From Oxalobacteraceae bacterium (GTDB taxonomy: Bacteria; Pseudomonadota; Gammaproteobacteria; Burkholderiales; Burkholderiaceae_D): DNA of 31,944 nucleotides. Positions 31,063 to 31,944 of this stretch are shown piece by piece. Made by a program: the position numbers and the translations under genes. Each line of letters begins with the position of its first letter. Within the stretch, counting starts at the first letter, position 1. The stretch is taken from the NCBI GenBank assembly GCA_003537575.1, contig DPRS01000002.1, forward strand, positions 1 through 31,944, given 5' to 3'. The notes under the pieces were generated by a model, which was given only the letters and a program-made list of their open reading frames with translations, searched no databases and was not told the DNA's origin.

Positions 31063-31944
31063 ATGCAACTCAATCCGTCTGAAATCAGCGAACTGCTCAA
31101 GAGCCGCATCCAGGGCCTTGGCGAAAGCGCTGAGATCCGCAACCAGGGCACGGTTATTTCCGTGACCGACGGCATCGTCCGCATTCACGGCTTGTCCGAT
31201 GCAATGCAAGGCGAAATGCTGGAATTCCCGGGCAACACCTTCGGCCTCGCGCTGAACCTCGAGCGCGACTCCGTCGGCGCCGTTATCCTGGGCGCCTATG
31301 AACACATTTCCGAAGGCGACACCGTCAAGACGACCGGCCGCATCCTGGAAGTGCCGATCGGTCCGGAACTGCGTGGCCGTGTGGTCAACGCGCTGGGTCA
31401 GCCGATCGATGGCAAGGGCCCGGTCAACACCAAGCTGACTGCCCCGATCGAAAAGATCGCCCCGGGCGTTATCGCGCGTCAATCCGTTTCGCAACCGCTG
31501 CAAACCGGCCTGAAGTCGATCGACGCCATGGTGCCGGTCGGCCGCGGCCAGCGCGAGCTGATCATTGGCGACCGTCAGACCGGTAAATCGGCTGTCGCGA
31601 TCGACACGATCATCAATCAAAAAGGCCAGGACGTGACATGTATCTATGTCGCGATCGGCCAAAAAGCCTCCACGGTGAAGAACATCGTGCGCGCCCTGGA
31701 AGAAAACGGCGCCATGGAATACACCATCGTGGTTGCCGCTACCGCTTCCGAATCCGCCGCCATGCAATATGTGTCGGCTTACTCCGGTTGTGCCATGGGC
31801 GAATACTTCCGCGACCGCGGTCAAGATGCGCTGATCGTGTATGACGATCTGTCCAAGCAAGCCGTGGCTTACCGTCAGGTTTCCCTGCTGCTGCGCCGTC
31901 CGCCGGGCCGCGAAGCTTACCCTGGCGACGTGTTCTATCTCCAC
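31063..31944 (+). CDS. atpA: F1Fo ATP synthase subunit alpha (AtpA), 5' part (cut by window end)
   Basis: The first 294 codons are present, ending exactly at the window edge without a stop; the full protein is normally about 513 residues. The N-terminus MQLNPSEISELLKSRIQ is standard. The beta-barrel domain is followed by the nucleotide-binding domain with Walker A GDRQTGKSA (residues 169-177, Lys175) and LIVYDDLSKQA (Walker B region). AGGAG lies seven bases before the ATG. It is 51 bp downstream of atpH and continues the operon toward atpG, atpD and atpC outside the window. Confidence 0.97.
   Translation, partial: MQLNPSEISELLKSRIQGLGESAEIRNQGTVISVTDGIVRIHGLSDAMQGEMLEFPGNTFGLALNLERDSVGAVILGAYEHISEGDTVKTTGRILEVPIGPELRGRVVNALGQPIDGKGPVNTKLTAPIEKIAPGVIARQSVSQPLQTGLKSIDAMVPVGRGQRELIIGDRQTGKSAVAIDTIINQKGQDVTCIYVAIGQKASTVKNIVRALEENGAMEYTIVVAATASESAAMQYVSAYSGCAMGEYFRDRGQDALIVYDDLSKQAVAYRQVSLLLRRPPGREAYPGDVFYLH

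Overview
The window looks like a Burkholderiales (Betaproteobacteria) chromosome, most probably from the Oxalobacteraceae. The evidence is the gene order mnmG-rsmG-parA-parB ... atpIBEFHA, moderate-to-high GC content, and betaproteobacterial-type ParA/ParB and ATP synthase proteins. This is a judgement from synteny and protein style; no database was searched.

Layout. (1) 1-2117: end of a branched-chain amino-acid-type ABC transporter (3' end of the binding-protein gene, then livH and livM), closed by a long hairpin. (2) 2332-3609, minus strand: a GAF-EAL cyclic-di-GMP phosphodiesterase. (3) 3610-4434: an AT-rich stretch with no convincing intact gene; it holds a 41-codon ORF that may be a kaiB remnant. 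(4) 4435-5199: a TSUP (TauE/SafE) permease. (5) 5200-5532: two parS centromere sites and the mnmG promoter. (6) 5533-10698: mnmG, rsmG, a LysE-type exporter, parA and parB, with an REP-like repeat pair and a 12-bp-stem hairpin between parA and parB. (7) 10846-27940: a complete aryl-polyene (APE) type II polyketide cluster. A methyltransferase gene lies on the plus strand at one end; about 19 tightly overlapping minus-strand genes run from 27940 down to 11578. (8) 27941-28382: an AT-rich divergent promoter region. (9) 28383-31944: the F1Fo ATP synthase operon atpI-B-E-F-H-A, with atpA cut by the window edge.

How the main system probably works. An MIO-type aromatic amino-acid ammonia-lyase may supply an aryl-acrylate starter. 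An AMP ligase (here fused to a hotdog dehydratase) would load it on one of two acyl carrier proteins activated by the cluster's own phosphopantetheinyl transferase. A ketosynthase/chain-length-factor pair (15236-16414 and 27200-27940), a second ketosynthase, a ketoreductase and two dehydratase domains would then build an all-trans polyene. Acyltransferases, a GT2 glycosyltransferase, a thioesterase, a LolA-like protein, an MMPL exporter and a lipoprotein would join it to a lipid or sugar carrier and move it to the outer membrane.

The APE class itself is known. Features of this copy that deserve attention are its position inside the usually adjacent parB-atpI pair, the embedded ammonia-lyase with an unusual Tyr-His selectivity pair, the ligase-dehydratase fusion, the split of the glycosyltransferase and acyltransferase into two genes, and a probable non-canonical start codon in the membrane-protein gene. 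I found no CRISPR array, tRNA, rRNA or insertion sequence.
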